A stretch of 64,000 bases of DNA. Origin: Dysgonomonas sp. PH5-45 (lineage in GTDB: Bacteria > Bacteroidota > Bacteroidia > Bacteroidales > Dysgonomonadaceae). This document shows positions 56,231 to 64,000 of this stretch, one piece after another. The stretch spans positions 1 to 64,000 of the forward strand of contig NZ_JARXWE010000002.1 of assembly GCF_029893235.1 (NCBI RefSeq), given 5' to 3'. The position numbers and the translations under genes were made by a program. Each line of letters begins with the position of its first letter. Position 1 is the stretch's first letter. The notes under the pieces are model-generated. The model saw only the letters and a list, made by a program, of their open reading frames with translations, had not been told where the DNA came from and ran no database searches.

Positions 56231-56318
56231 ATTTTTTCTTTTTATCAGAGTTAAACAAATTTAAATCAGACCAGTGTGTGGTATCTGTTTAAAATAAGAA
56301 AAGGTGAGTTTAATGAGA

Positions 56319-56714
56319 TTACCCCTTCCGTTGGCATTTTTTTGGTACAACACAAGTTCCGCTTGCCCGGCAAACAACTACGGGTTCGTCCAAAAAATCG
56401 GCTGCCGATTCAGAGATATCCGTACGGGGAATAACCACCTTGCGAGCCTCGAATACCATTTTGCGGGAAGAATTACCAACATGAGTGATTTCGCCCACCG
56501 CTTCTATATAATCTCCGGCAAATACAGGAGCCAGAAATTCTATGTTATCGTAAGCCGCGAAGAGGCCTTCGTCTCCATCGTGTATGATTAGCAACTCGGT
56601 GGCTACATCCCCGAAAAGCTGTAACATCCGGGCGCCATCAACCAAATTGCCACCATAATGGGCGTCATGTGCGCTCATTCGTAATCTTATCATTGATTTA
56701 ATAGGTTTTTCCAT
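56319..56714 (-). CDS. kal: 3-aminobutyryl-CoA ammonia lyase
   Basis: Eliminates ammonia from 3-aminobutyryl-CoA to crotonyl-CoA. 131 residues, single hot-dog fold: [20 protein letters not shown] (about 12-31) carries the active-site acid region (Asp/His and the GGNLVDG turn), [13 protein letters not shown] the second strand pair. The family is specific to lysine fermenters. It lies 34 bp after atoD and 88 bp before kce. Confidence 0.94.
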   Translation of the reverse strand: MEKPIKSMIRLRMSAHDAHYGGNLVDGARMLQLFGDVATELLIIHDGDEGLFAAYDNIEFLAPVFAGDYIEAVGEITHVGNSSRKMVFEARKVVIPRTDISESAADFLDEPVVVCRASGTCVVPKKCQRKG

Positions 56715-56748
56715 GGTATTAGTATGTTTTTTTATTTAATATTTGTTA

Positions 56749-57393
56749 TTACTTTACTATATAATCGACCAATATAGCCGGAGTGCGTACGTTTTCGGGA
56801 GCTATTTGGCCCACCTCAACAAGTTCTTTTACTTCGGCTATAACTAAATCGGCAGCGCTTGCCATTAGTGGGTTGAAGTTTTGTGAAGTGCCTTTGTACG
56901 CAAGATTTCCGTTTTTGTCGCCTACGCTGGCGCCAATCAGTGCGATGTCGGCTCTTAAAGGTTTTTCGAGGAGGTATTCTTTGCCATCTACTTCAATCAC
57001 TTGTTTATTTTCGGCAACTATCGTTCCTACTCCTGTTGCTGTAAGGAAACCGCCTAAGCCCGTTCCTCCGCAACGAACCCGTTCGGCCAAAGTACCTTGA
57101 GGTACAAACTCCACTTCAATCTCGCCACTGTTCATCTGCTCATTGGAGTGGGGGTTGGTTCCTATATGCGAAACGATCAGTTTTTTCACTTTCTTTTCAA
57201 CAACTAATTTGCCTACACCAACATCCGGAAACGACGAATCGTTGCAAATCAGGGTCAGGTTTTTTACACTGCTTTTGGCCAAGGCGTCTATAATGGCGCA
57301 TGGTGTGCCATTGCCTAAAAAACCGCCAACCATGATTGTCATCCCATCTTTTACTTTGGAAACAGCTTCGTTGACAGATATAAATTTATTCAT
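56749..57393 (-). CDS. atoD: Butyryl-CoA:acetoacetate CoA-transferase alpha subunit
   Basis: Alpha subunit of the family I CoA-transferase, 214 residues, pairing with AtoA at 47492. VGGFLGNGTP is the CoA-binding glycine loop (about 22-31), SHIGTNPHSNEQMNSGEIEVEFVPQGTLAERVRCGGTGLGGF in the middle is characteristic (seen in parts: EFVPQGTLAERVR). It heads the operon, so it is the most promoter-proximal gene. The subunits are not adjacent, which is unusual for atoDA. Confidence 0.94.
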   Translation of the reverse strand: MNKFISVNEAVSKVKDGMTIMVGGFLGNGTPCAIIDALAKSSVKNLTLICNDSSFPDVGVGKLVVEKKVKKLIVSHIGTNPHSNEQMNSGEIEVEFVPQGTLAERVRCGGTGLGGFLTATGVGTIVAENKQVIEVDGKEYLLEKPLRADIALIGASVGDKNGNLAYKGTSQNFNPLMASAADLVIAEVKELVEVGQIAPENVRTPAILVDYIVK

Positions 57394-57435
57394 GCGTTAA
57401 AAGTATTTTGGTAGGTTGTATAATTCATTATATAC

Positions 57436-57456
57436 ATTTGATTGTATTCAAATATA
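57436..57456 (-). promoter_or_regulatory. Lysine-operon promoter with FNR/CRP-like palindrome
   Basis: The minus-strand -7 box is TATATTTG (57449-57456), 56 bp before atoD; no well-spaced -33 TTG is seen. ATTTGA-N6-TCAAAT (57436-57453) overlaps its downstream end. The core TTGATTGTATTCAA (57438-57451) differs from the FNR consensus TTGAT-N4-ATCAA at one base. Placed between the -7 box and the start site it would act as a repressor site. The 380-bp gap between atoD and the RlpA-like gene otherwise holds only that gene's promoter. Confidence 0.45.
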
Positions 57457-57723
57457 CGGACTAATTTAATTACAAAAAAATAATAAAATATCATTTTGAT
57501 ACTATTGCGGAATGTTATATATCATATTATTTCGTGGATGGCTTATCTGTAAAGTGTTTGTCCATAAATGTTACAGTACTTATCATGGCGTATGCTTTAG
57601 GACATATATTCGGTTTTTGCATTTGGTATATTTGAGATTAAAAGGTTTCTTTATGTTACTTTTTTGTCTTATAATTATTCAATTAGGTATCAATTTGATT
57701 ATGATGTGTTGTTTTGTTTTTAT

Positions 57724-57731
57724 TATCTTTG
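57724..57731 (+). promoter_or_regulatory. RlpA-like gene promoter
   Basis: TATCTTTG, 42 bp before the ATG at 57774. Confidence 0.6.
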
Positions 57732-57773
57732 CTCCCAAGCGAAAACTTTTATAAAAAGTAATTCATAAGTATA

Positions 57774-58247
57774 ATGAAGAAGATATTTATATTAACTTTT
57801 TTGTTGTTTAATGTTTCGATTGTTACCTCTCGTGCCCAAAAACTGAATATTGAAGAGGGTTTAGCCTCTTACTATTCGAAACGTTTCCATCTGGCACGGA
57901 CGGCAAGCGGAGAGCTTTACCACAACGACAGTTTAATTTGCGCACACCGCACTCACCCGTTTGGAACATTGTTAGAAGTTCTTAACGAAAAGAACGGAAA
58001 ATCGGTCATTGTGAGAGTTGTAGATAGGGGGCCTCACCGTAAAAACAGGATTATAGACCTCTCGTATGCCGCTGCCGAAAGATTGGATATCGTAAGCCAC
58101 GGTTTGGCTCATGTAAAGGTATTGAAGTACGAACCAACGCCCTTTGTGCCCATAGAAGATTTAGAAGAGGGGAAAATTCAACCTTTGCCCGTATCGCCTG
58201 TTATTGAGAAAAAGGTGTCTGATGCGATTAAACATAAACATCGTTAA
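57774..58247 (+). CDS. RlpA-like double-psi-beta-barrel protein
   Basis: 157 residues with signal peptide (to about residue 22). The DPBB domain (about 27-120) has EGLASYYSKRFHLARTASGE, AHRTHPFGTLLEV and VRVVDRGPHRKNRIIDLSYAAAERL (about 82-106): the Asp in VVDRGP and the conserved His/Arg are present. RlpA proteins act at the septum as lytic transglycosylases or binders of peptide-free glycan. No SPOR domain follows, so septal targeting is not assured. Confidence 0.88.
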   Translation: MKKIFILTFLLFNVSIVTSRAQKLNIEEGLASYYSKRFHLARTASGELYHNDSLICAHRTHPFGTLLEVLNEKNGKSVIVRVVDRGPHRKNRIIDLSYAAAERLDIVSHGLAHVKVLKYEPTPFVPIEDLEEGKIQPLPVSPVIEKKVSDAIKHKHR

Positions 58248-58329
58248 GACAAATAGGTTTGTACTGCTAAATTTATTATTTTCGCTAAAACAGTTTTCAG
58301 GTTGTAATTAATTAAATTGTATTCAGAAT

Positions 58330-58452
58330 ATGAAATCGTCAGTTTTATTGGCTATAGGGGTAGGAGCAACAGCCGTGATAGTGCTGTCTGTTATAAGTGC
58401 AAAACAGAAAAAAAAGAAAAGAAGGAAACCTGTTTATTTCCAGATCGTATAA
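58330..58452 (+). CDS. Tiny basic membrane protein, 40 residues
   Basis: Starts MKSSVLLAIGVGATAV, a single membrane helix of about 20 residues, then a Lys/Arg-rich tail (KQKKKKRRKP) and ends FQIV. It begins 82 bp after the RlpA-like stop and is followed by a terminator 8 bp after its stop. A longer open frame in another phase overlaps it but lacks protein-like composition. Function unknown; the topology resembles small inner-membrane proteins with a cytoplasmic basic tail. Confidence 0.5.
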   Translation: MKSSVLLAIGVGATAVIVLSVISAKQKKKKRRKPVYFQIV

Positions 58453-58460
58453 ACGTAAAA

Positions 58461-58500
58461 AAAGCTGTTCATTTTGACCAAAAAGAACAGCTTTCTTGTT
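58461..58500. terminator. Bidirectional terminator
   Basis: AAAGCTGTTC (58461-58470) pairs with GAACAGCTTT (58485-58494). The leftward reading has a seven-T tail, ending the kdgK-eda transcript; the rightward one has CTTGTT, serving the small membrane gene. Confidence 0.8.
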
Positions 58501-58519
58501 AAATATAGATTCCTGTAAT

Positions 58520-59182
58520 TTATATATTCTTTATAATATCGAGGGCTTCTTTACAAAGCTGGGTTATTTTATCCCAATCTTTTGCGGCAATGGCATCTTT
58601 GGGGAAAAGGTTGGAGCCCATTCCTACGGAATTAGTACCTGCGCTGAACCATTTCGTTAAATTTTCTTTGGTGGGAGATACTCCTCCGGTAACCATTATG
58701 TTAGACCACGGCATCGGACCTTTGATATTCTTTACAAAGGCAGCTCCCATAACATCTCCCGGAAAAACTTTGACAATTTCGGCTCCGAGTTCTTGTGCGT
58801 ATCCAACTTCCGACACCGAACCACAGCCCGGAACATAAGCAACCTGCCGTCTGTTACATACCTTAAATATATCGGGGTTGAGTAGGGGACCCACAACGAA
58901 GTTCGCACCCAATTGCAGGTAGAGTGAAGCTGTGCCGGCATCAATAACAGAACCAACGCCTAAAATCATGTCGGGGCACTCTTTTTCAGCCCATTTATTT
59001 AGTTCGCCAAAAATCTCGTGGGCAAAATCGCCTCTGTTTGTAAACTCAAATACTTTTACACCACCCGCATAACAGGCTTTTACCACCTGTTTAGCTGTTT
59101 CTAAGTCTTTGTGATAAAAGACGGGAACCATTTTAGTTTCGCCTATCGTTTGGCATACTTCTATTCGTGAAAATCTGGCCAT
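58520..59182 (-). CDS. eda: KDPG/KHG aldolase
   Basis: Splits 2-keto-3-deoxy-6-phosphogluconate to pyruvate and glyceraldehyde 3-phosphate. Start taken at ATG 59182 (220 residues); nine further codons are open upstream. The family landmarks are [12 protein letters not shown] (Glu in the active site, about 45), GVGSVIDAG, and Schiff-base Lys in EIVKVFPGD (about 138). It is 50 bp after kdgK in the same unit. Confidence 0.92.
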   Translation of the reverse strand: MARFSRIEVCQTIGETKMVPVFYHKDLETAKQVVKACYAGGVKVFEFTNRGDFAHEIFGELNKWAEKECPDMILGVGSVIDAGTASLYLQLGANFVVGPLLNPDIFKVCNRRQVAYVPGCGSVSEVGYAQELGAEIVKVFPGDVMGAAFVKNIKGPMPWSNIMVTGGVSPTKENLTKWFSAGTNSVGMGSNLFPKDAIAAKDWDKITQLCKEALDIIKNI

Positions 59183-59232
59183 ATTCTTATATATTTTTGA
59201 TTCAAACAAAAAACATTAAAAGCAGGGATATT

Positions 59233-60270
59233 TTATCGAGACACACGCCCTGAACCGTCTCCTTTCATCAATGTTTCTACTTCGGCTACCGAAACAAGGT
59301 TGAAGTCGCCATAAATAGTATGCTTCAAACAAGAGGCAGCTACTGCAAAATCCAATGCCTTTTGGTCGTTACCATCGTATGTAAGCAGGCCGTATATGAG
59401 TCCGCCCATGAAAGAATCGCCACCACCAACACGGTCTACTATATGGGTAATATCATACCGTTGCGATTGGTATAGCTTGTCGGAATACAAAACCCCTCCC
59501 CAAGTATTATGGTTGGCGTTGATAGAACCGCGAAGCGTAATAATTACTTTTTGCGCACGGGGGAAATGTTCTTTCAGTTGCCGACATACCGACTCGAATT
59601 CCGCATCGTTGATATCTCCTCCTGTATTAGTCACATCAAAGCCTTGTGGTTTGATGCCAAATACTTTCTCGGCATCTTCTTCATTGCCGAGTATCACATC
59701 GCAGCCTTCAACCAAGGCAGGCATTACTTCGGATGCTGTTTTGCCATATTTCCATAAGTTTTTGCGGTAGTTTAGGTCGGTCGATACGGTGATTCCCATT
59801 TCGTTGGCAACCTTTATAGCTTCTAGACAAACATCGGCAGCCCCTTGCGATATTGCAGGAGTTATCCCTGTCCAGTGAAACCAACCGGCATCTTTAAAAA
59901 CTTCACGCCAGTTAATCATCCCCGGTTTTATCTCGGCAATGGCAGAGTTGGCCCTGTCGTAAATGACTTTCGAACCACGCGATACGGCTCCTGTTTCGAG
60001 ATAGTAAATACCTACACGGTCGCCTCCTCTGGCAATATTGCTTACACCTACATTATATTTCCGCAGATTTGCAATACACCATTCTGCTATATCATTCTTG
60101 GGCAGACGGGTTACATAATCGACCTCAACGCCAAAGTTAGCCAGCGATACAGCCACATTAGCCTCACCACCGCCAAAGGTTGCGGATAGGTTTTCAGACT
60201 GAACAAAACGTAAATATCCGGGGGTTGCCAAGCGCAACATTATCTCGCCAAAGGTTACTACTTTTTTCAT
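59233..60270 (-). CDS. kdgK: 2-keto-3-deoxygluconate kinase
   Basis: PfkB-family kinase, 345 residues: MLRLATPGYLRF start, FGGGEANVAVSLANFG (about 32-47, sugar-binding), and catalytic GGGDSFMGGLIYGLL with the base Asp (about 282). The Eda neighbour points to phosphorylation of 2-keto-3-deoxygluconate from uronates or other sugar acids. Isomerases and uptake genes of that route are not in the window. Confidence 0.9.
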   Translation of the reverse strand: MKKVVTFGEIMLRLATPGYLRFVQSENLSATFGGGEANVAVSLANFGVEVDYVTRLPKNDIAEWCIANLRKYNVGVSNIARGGDRVGIYYLETGAVSRGSKVIYDRANSAIAEIKPGMINWREVFKDAGWFHWTGITPAISQGAADVCLEAIKVANEMGITVSTDLNYRKNLWKYGKTASEVMPALVEGCDVILGNEEDAEKVFGIKPQGFDVTNTGGDINDAEFESVCRQLKEHFPRAQKVIITLRGSINANHNTWGGVLYSDKLYQSQRYDITHIVDRVGGGDSFMGGLIYGLLTYDGNDQKALDFAVAASCLKHTIYGDFNLVSVAEVETLMKGDGSGRVSR

Positions 60271-60390
60271 GATTAAAAGAGAGTTAAGTTTTGTATATTT
60301 TGTATTGAAAATTATATGAACATAAAAATATGTTTTTTATTCGGAAAAACCAAAACAGGATTGTATTTAAAGTCTTTTCTGAAACAAAAG

Positions 60391-60430
60391 AAAAAGCCTG
60401 TTGCTCTTTCTGAGACGAACAACAGGCTTT
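60391..60430 (-). terminator. Terminator of kbl-tdh
   Basis: AAAGCCTGTTG (60393-60403) pairs with CAACAGGCTTT (60420-60430); read leftward, a TTTTTCTTTTG tail follows. It sits 22 bp after the tdh stop. Confidence 0.88.
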
Positions 60431-60451
60431 ATAGGATTTAGGTCTGTGCTT

Positions 60452-61396
60452 TTATTTAAGACTTATTTCTCTCAACATTTCTTCGGTCATTTTGTCCAAA
60501 TCGTATTCAGGGTTCCATCCCCATTCTTGGCGAGCCAAATGGTCGTCCATGCTGTCTGTCCAAGAATCGGCTATAGCCTGACGGAAATCGGGCTTGTATG
60601 TTATCTCGAAGTTAGGGATGTGTTTCTTTATCGAATCGGCCACCATTTTTGGTGTTACACTAAACGCCGTTACATTGTAACGGGTGGCGTCAGTCAGTTG
60701 CGATTTATCGGCATGGAATAAGTCGAAAGTACCTTTTATACAGTCGGGCATATACATCATCGGCAACATGGTGTTTTCGCTAAGGAAACACTCGTACGAT
60801 CCTTTAGCAATAGCATCGAAGTAAATAGCTACGGCATAGTCTGTTGTACCACCACCGGGAGCTGTTTTATGGCTGATAATACCCGGATAGCGTAACCCGC
60901 GAATATCCATGTCGTATTTGGCATTGTAATAGCTACCCAATAACTCGTTTGCTACCTTATTAATACCATACATGGTGGTAGGGTATAGCAAAGTGCGTTG
61001 GGGAGTCATTTCGTGGGGAGTGTCAGGGCCGAAAGCAGCAATAGAACTGGGAACAAGAATACGTTTTATACCCTTTTCGCGAGCTACTTCAAACATATTT
61101 ACTGTACCGTTCATATTGACATTCCACGCCAATTGTGGATTTTTTTCACCCACTGCCGACAGGATTCCTGCTAAATGAACAATGGCATCTACTTTATACT
61201 CATCTATTGCATTTGCAATTGCTTGGCGATCTGTTACATCTAAACTGATGAAAGGACCACTTTCAAGTATTTCTTGTTTAATTTTAGGGGAAACGTCGGA
61301 TGCTATTATATTATCGTTTCCATATTCTTTGCGGAAAGCAAAAAGCAGTTCAGAGCCTATCTGCCCGCCACAACCCGTAAAAAGTATTTTTTTCAT
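60452..61396 (-). CDS. tdh: L-threonine 3-dehydrogenase (SDR/epimerase type)
   Basis: Oxidises threonine to 2-amino-3-ketobutyrate with NAD. 314 residues: Rossmann TGCGGQIGSELL (about 7-18), catalytic YX3K as TTMYGINKVANELL (about 141-154), and the family stretch RYPGIISHKTAPGGGTTDYAV (in parts: GIISHKTAPGGG). It is the SDR form, not the zinc form of E. coli. It starts 3 bp after kbl, which uses its product. Confidence 0.93.
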   Translation of the reverse strand: MKKILFTGCGGQIGSELLFAFRKEYGNDNIIASDVSPKIKQEILESGPFISLDVTDRQAIANAIDEYKVDAIVHLAGILSAVGEKNPQLAWNVNMNGTVNMFEVAREKGIKRILVPSSIAAFGPDTPHEMTPQRTLLYPTTMYGINKVANELLGSYYNAKYDMDIRGLRYPGIISHKTAPGGGTTDYAVAIYFDAIAKGSYECFLSENTMLPMMYMPDCIKGTFDLFHADKSQLTDATRYNVTAFSVTPKMVADSIKKHIPNFEITYKPDFRQAIADSWTDSMDDHLARQEWGWNPEYDLDKMTEEMLREISLK

Positions 61397-61399
61397 ATA

Positions 61400-62590
61400 T
61401 TATTTTACTACTTTCAGTTCTTTTCCGATTTTAATGAATGCAGCGATACATTTATCAAGATGTTCTTTTTCGTGAGCTGCCGACAGCTGAACGCGGATAC
61501 GTGCTTCGCCTTTAGGAACCACAGGGTAGTAGAACCCGGTTACGTAGATACCTTCGTCCAACAACTTAGAGGCCATGTCTTGCGATAGTTTTGCATCGTA
61601 AAGCATAACAGCACAGATAGCTGATTGCGTAGGTTTGATATCGAATCCTGCTTCTTGCATTTTAGAAACGAAATAATCTACGTTTTCGTGCAGTTTATCT
61701 TGGCGTTCGTTTGTTTCGTCCATCATTTCGAACATACGGATACCTGCACCTGCTACCATTGGAGGTATTGAATTAGAGAACAGGTAAGGACGAGAACGCT
61801 GGCGGAGCATCGAAATAATTTCTTTGCGACCTGTTGTGAATCCACCTATGGCACCACCAAAGGCTTTACCCAATGTTCCGGTAAGTATGTCTACTTTGCC
61901 ACGGCAGTTATATGCCTCAGTAACACCACGGCCTGTTTTGCCAACCACACCAGCAGAGTGGCTTTCGTCTACCATTACAAGAGCCTCATATTTATCGGCC
62001 AACTCCATAATTTTGTCCATTGGAGCAACATTACCGTCCATCGAGAAAACACCATCTGTAACAATAATGCGGAAGCGTTGCGCTTGCGCTTGTTTCAAGC
62101 AGTTTTCCAGTTCTTCCATGTTGGCATTGGCATAACGGTAACGTTTTGCTTTACACAAACGCACCCCGTCAATGATAGAAGCGTGGTTAAGAGAATCTGA
62201 TATGATCGCGTCTTCTTCGCCCAAAAGAGGTTCAAATACACCTCCGTTTGCATCGAAGCAAGCTGCATATAAGATTGTATCTTCTGTTCCAAAAAAGTCA
62301 GATATTTTTTGTTCCAGTTTTTTATGAATATCTTGCGTTCCGCAAATAAAGCGTACGGACGACATGCCAAACCCGCGTTCGTCCAGAGCTTTTTTTGCAG
62401 CGTCGATCAACTCTTCGTTGTCCGACAAGCCCAAATAGTTGTTTGCACAAAAGTTAAGAACTTCTTGTCCTGAATTAACTTTAATTTCTGCACTTTGGGG
62501 AGAAACAATGATTCTCTCGTTTTTGAATAAGCCCTGTTCTTCGATAGAAGCTAATTCGTTTTGTAGATACGATTGAAATTTTCCGTACAT
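61400..62590 (-). CDS. kbl: Glycine C-acetyltransferase (2-amino-3-ketobutyrate CoA ligase)
   Basis: PLP enzyme cleaving 2-amino-3-ketobutyrate with CoA to glycine and acetyl-CoA. 396 residues: ANNYLGLSDN (about 50), FICGTQDIHKKLE, ASIIDGVRL, the aspartate region VMVDESHSAGVVGKTGRG (about 210), and PLP lysine in TGTLGKAFGGAIGG (about 240). Family length is normal. It is the upstream gene of the threonine pair. Confidence 0.96.
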   Translation of the reverse strand: MYGKFQSYLQNELASIEEQGLFKNERIIVSPQSAEIKVNSGQEVLNFCANNYLGLSDNEELIDAAKKALDERGFGMSSVRFICGTQDIHKKLEQKISDFFGTEDTILYAACFDANGGVFEPLLGEEDAIISDSLNHASIIDGVRLCKAKRYRYANANMEELENCLKQAQAQRFRIIVTDGVFSMDGNVAPMDKIMELADKYEALVMVDESHSAGVVGKTGRGVTEAYNCRGKVDILTGTLGKAFGGAIGGFTTGRKEIISMLRQRSRPYLFSNSIPPMVAGAGIRMFEMMDETNERQDKLHENVDYFVSKMQEAGFDIKPTQSAICAVMLYDAKLSQDMASKLLDEGIYVTGFYYPVVPKGEARIRVQLSAAHEKEHLDKCIAAFIKIGKELKVVK

Positions 62591-62663
62591 AGCTTTTATA
62601 TTCTAAAATGATATTTTTAATTCAATTTACTCCTTTCCGAAAGGATTATGTATTATAATCGAC

Positions 62664-62699
62664 TAATGGAGTAACAATATTTTCATTGCTACTCCATTA
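62664..62699 (-). terminator. Hairpin between the DUF1015 gene and kbl
   Basis: TAATGGAGTA (62664-62673) pairs with TACTCCATTA (62690-62699), extended by CAAT/ATTG. No T-run follows in the leftward direction, so it may be a weak terminator or an attenuation structure in the kbl leader (about 75 bp before its start). Confidence 0.5.
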
Positions 62700-62717
62700 T
62701 ATATTCAAATTATTTTT

Positions 62718-63962
62718 TTACGACAACTTATGTATAACCAAACCTGAACGTAGTTTAGGCTCGAACCATGTTGTTTTTGGAGGCATGATGTTGCCTGTGT
62801 CGGCAATGTCCATCAATTGCTTCATTGTAACAGGATAAAGGGCAAGTGCTACAGCCATTTCTCCACTGTCAACACGTTTTTTCAATTCACCAAGTCCGCG
62901 GATACCACCAACAAAGTCGATACGTTTGTCCGAACGTAGGTCTTTGATGCCTAAAATATCGTCAAGTATATATTTTGAAGAAATGGTTACGTCAAGCACT
63001 CCGATTGGATCATTATCATCGTAAGTTCCTTCTTTAGCTGTTAAAGCATAGCAAGTACCATTCAGATAAATTGAGAAATGATGAAGACCTTTAGGTGCGT
63101 CCATTTCAGATCCGAGTTTTTCTACGGTGAAATGTTCTTTCAATTTTTCTACAAACTGCTCAGGAGTCAATCCGTTCAAATCTTTAACTACACGATTGTA
63201 GTCAATGATGTTCAGTTGATTGTCGGGGAAGCATACTGCCATAAAGTAGTTGTATTCTTCGTCTCCTTTGTGGTTTGGATTTTGTTTTGCTTTTTCAGCA
63301 CCAACCAATGCGGCAGCAGCCGAACGGTGGTGGCCGTCTGCTATATACATATCGGGTATTTTAGCAAAAGCTTCGGTGATGAATTTAATGTCATCTTCGT
63401 TGCTGATTACCCAAAAATGGTGTCCGAATCCGTCAGGTGCAACGAAATCGTATTCCGCAGGACTTTGAATGATTCTTTTTATCAAATTATCCAATCCTTC
63501 GTTGTTTGGATATGCAAAGAAAACAGGCTCAACGTTTGCGTTGTTAACACGAACGTGTTTCATACGGTCTTCTTCTTTATCGCGGCGAGTCAACTCATGT
63601 TTTTTGATATGACCATTCATATAATCGTCAACGTGAGCACAAACAACTAAACCATATTGTGTTCTTCCGTCCATAGTTTGTGCATACACGTAATAGTTTT
63701 CTTTATCGTCTTGCACTAACCAGCCTTTATCCTGAAACATGTTGAAGTTTTCAACAGCTTTTTGATATACTTCAGGAGCATGCTCATCTTTACCCGGTTC
63801 GAAATCGATCTCAGGTTTAATGATTCTATATAAAGATTTCTCGTTGCCTTTAGCTTCTTCTCTTGCTTCTTCCGAGCTTAATACATCATAAGGACGAGAT
63901 ACAACTTCTTGTACTAACGCTTTTGGAGGGCGAACGCCCTTAAATGGTTTAATTACAGCCAT
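62718..63962 (-). CDS. DUF1015 family protein
   Basis: 414 residues. Signatures of the DUF1015 family: MAVIKPFKGVRPP, VVSRPYDVLSSEEAREEA, KGNEKSLYRIIKPE, HELTRRDKEEDRMKHVR and ADGHHRSAAAALVG. The ADGHHRSAAA segment (about 215-224) is highly conserved and histidine-rich. In Bacteroidota these genes often lie next to serC and serA; the upstream gene is outside the window. Function unproven. Confidence 0.92.
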   Translation of the reverse strand: MAVIKPFKGVRPPKALVQEVVSRPYDVLSSEEAREEAKGNEKSLYRIIKPEIDFEPGKDEHAPEVYQKAVENFNMFQDKGWLVQDDKENYYVYAQTMDGRTQYGLVVCAHVDDYMNGHIKKHELTRRDKEEDRMKHVRVNNANVEPVFFAYPNNEGLDNLIKRIIQSPAEYDFVAPDGFGHHFWVISNEDDIKFITEAFAKIPDMYIADGHHRSAAAALVGAEKAKQNPNHKGDEEYNYFMAVCFPDNQLNIIDYNRVVKDLNGLTPEQFVEKLKEHFTVEKLGSEMDAPKGLHHFSIYLNGTCYALTAKEGTYDDNDPIGVLDVTISSKYILDDILGIKDLRSDKRIDFVGGIRGLGELKKRVDSGEMAVALALYPVTMKQLMDIADTGNIMPPKTTWFEPKLRSGLVIHKLS

Positions 63963-64000
63963 AACTTTAATCTTTTTGGTTCTATGATATTATTTATAGA

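Noticed and set aside
57512-57754. Open frame of 80 codons, hydrophobic and Cys/Phe-rich, in the atoD-rlpA gap
   Set aside because: Composition reflects AT-rich DNA; no ribosome site, and the promoter of the next gene lies inside its 3' end.
58317-58502. 61-codon open frame overlapping the 40-residue membrane protein
   Set aside because: Runs through the terminator hairpin and has no protein-like pattern; the shorter frame in the other phase has a clear membrane helix.
1-64000. Search for tRNA, rRNA, CRISPR arrays and complete insertion sequences
   Set aside because: No cloverleaf with TTCGA-type arms, no rRNA-like segments, no spaced direct repeats and no intact transposase or integrase were seen.

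Overview
This is a Bacteroidota chromosome segment. The promoters carry the phylum's -7 box (TAnnTTTG) instead of a sigma-70 -10. Shine-Dalgarno sites are weak. SecA is the long 1101-residue form, and the window holds DUF4105, DUF4286 and DUF1015 genes. A full lysine-to-butyrate fermentation operon together with an exopolysaccharide cluster suggests a Bacteroidales member near Dysgonomonas or Porphyromonas. The genus is inference. I see no rRNA, tRNA or CRISPR array.

Layout. (1) 0.1-9.4 kb is a phosphate-starvation regulon: phosphate-type porin, lipoprotein phosphatase, pstS-pstC-pstA-pstB-phoU, then a PhoB/PhoR-like two-component pair. Two promoters here share an 11-bp-phased array at the same distance from the -7 box, a candidate Pho box. 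PstC carries an extracytoplasmic insert resembling part of PstS. (2) 9.5-11.0 kb is genomic debris: a mobilization gene and the 3' end of a relaxase, abutting a broken ABC-transporter ATPase gene. (3) 11.0-18.3 kb holds queC-queF (with a possible preQ1-type leader), a DUF4286-ruvC-mtgA-lipB block, a secreted nitroreductase-like protein, and a DUF4105 membrane protein coupled to an apparent pseudo-phosphatase. (4) 18.3-25.7 kb holds secA, gyrA and a TPR protein. (5) 25.8-30.5 kb is small accessory genes: NlpC/P60 peptidase, acetyltransferase, HxlR regulator with cupin, HAD phosphatase, nitroreductase. It includes a 102-bp palindromic element with a perfect 6-bp target duplication. (6) 30.6-40.6 kb is surface polysaccharide: a leftward operon from a sugar-phosphate transferase to kdsC, and a divergent six-gene glycosyltransferase/polymerase cluster. 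(7) mutS2 is at 40.6-43.1 kb. (8) 43.2-57.4 kb is one 14-gene leftward operon, atoD-kal-kce-kdd-kamA-kamB-kamC-kamD-kamE-atoA-bcd-etfB-etfA-thlA. (9) 57.8-64 kb holds an RlpA-like protein, a tiny membrane protein, kdgK-eda, the kbl-tdh threonine pair and a DUF1015 gene.

How the genes work together. Lysine is isomerised by KamA and KamDE, oxidised by Kdd, cleaved with acetyl-CoA by Kce, and deaminated by Kal to crotonyl-CoA. Bcd/Etf reduces that to butyryl-CoA, AtoDA swaps CoA onto acetoacetate, and the thiolase returns two acetyl-CoA. Threonine is degraded next door by Tdh/Kbl to glycine and acetyl-CoA. The right third of the window is thus an amino-acid fermentation hub, and the left end is a phosphate-scavenging system.
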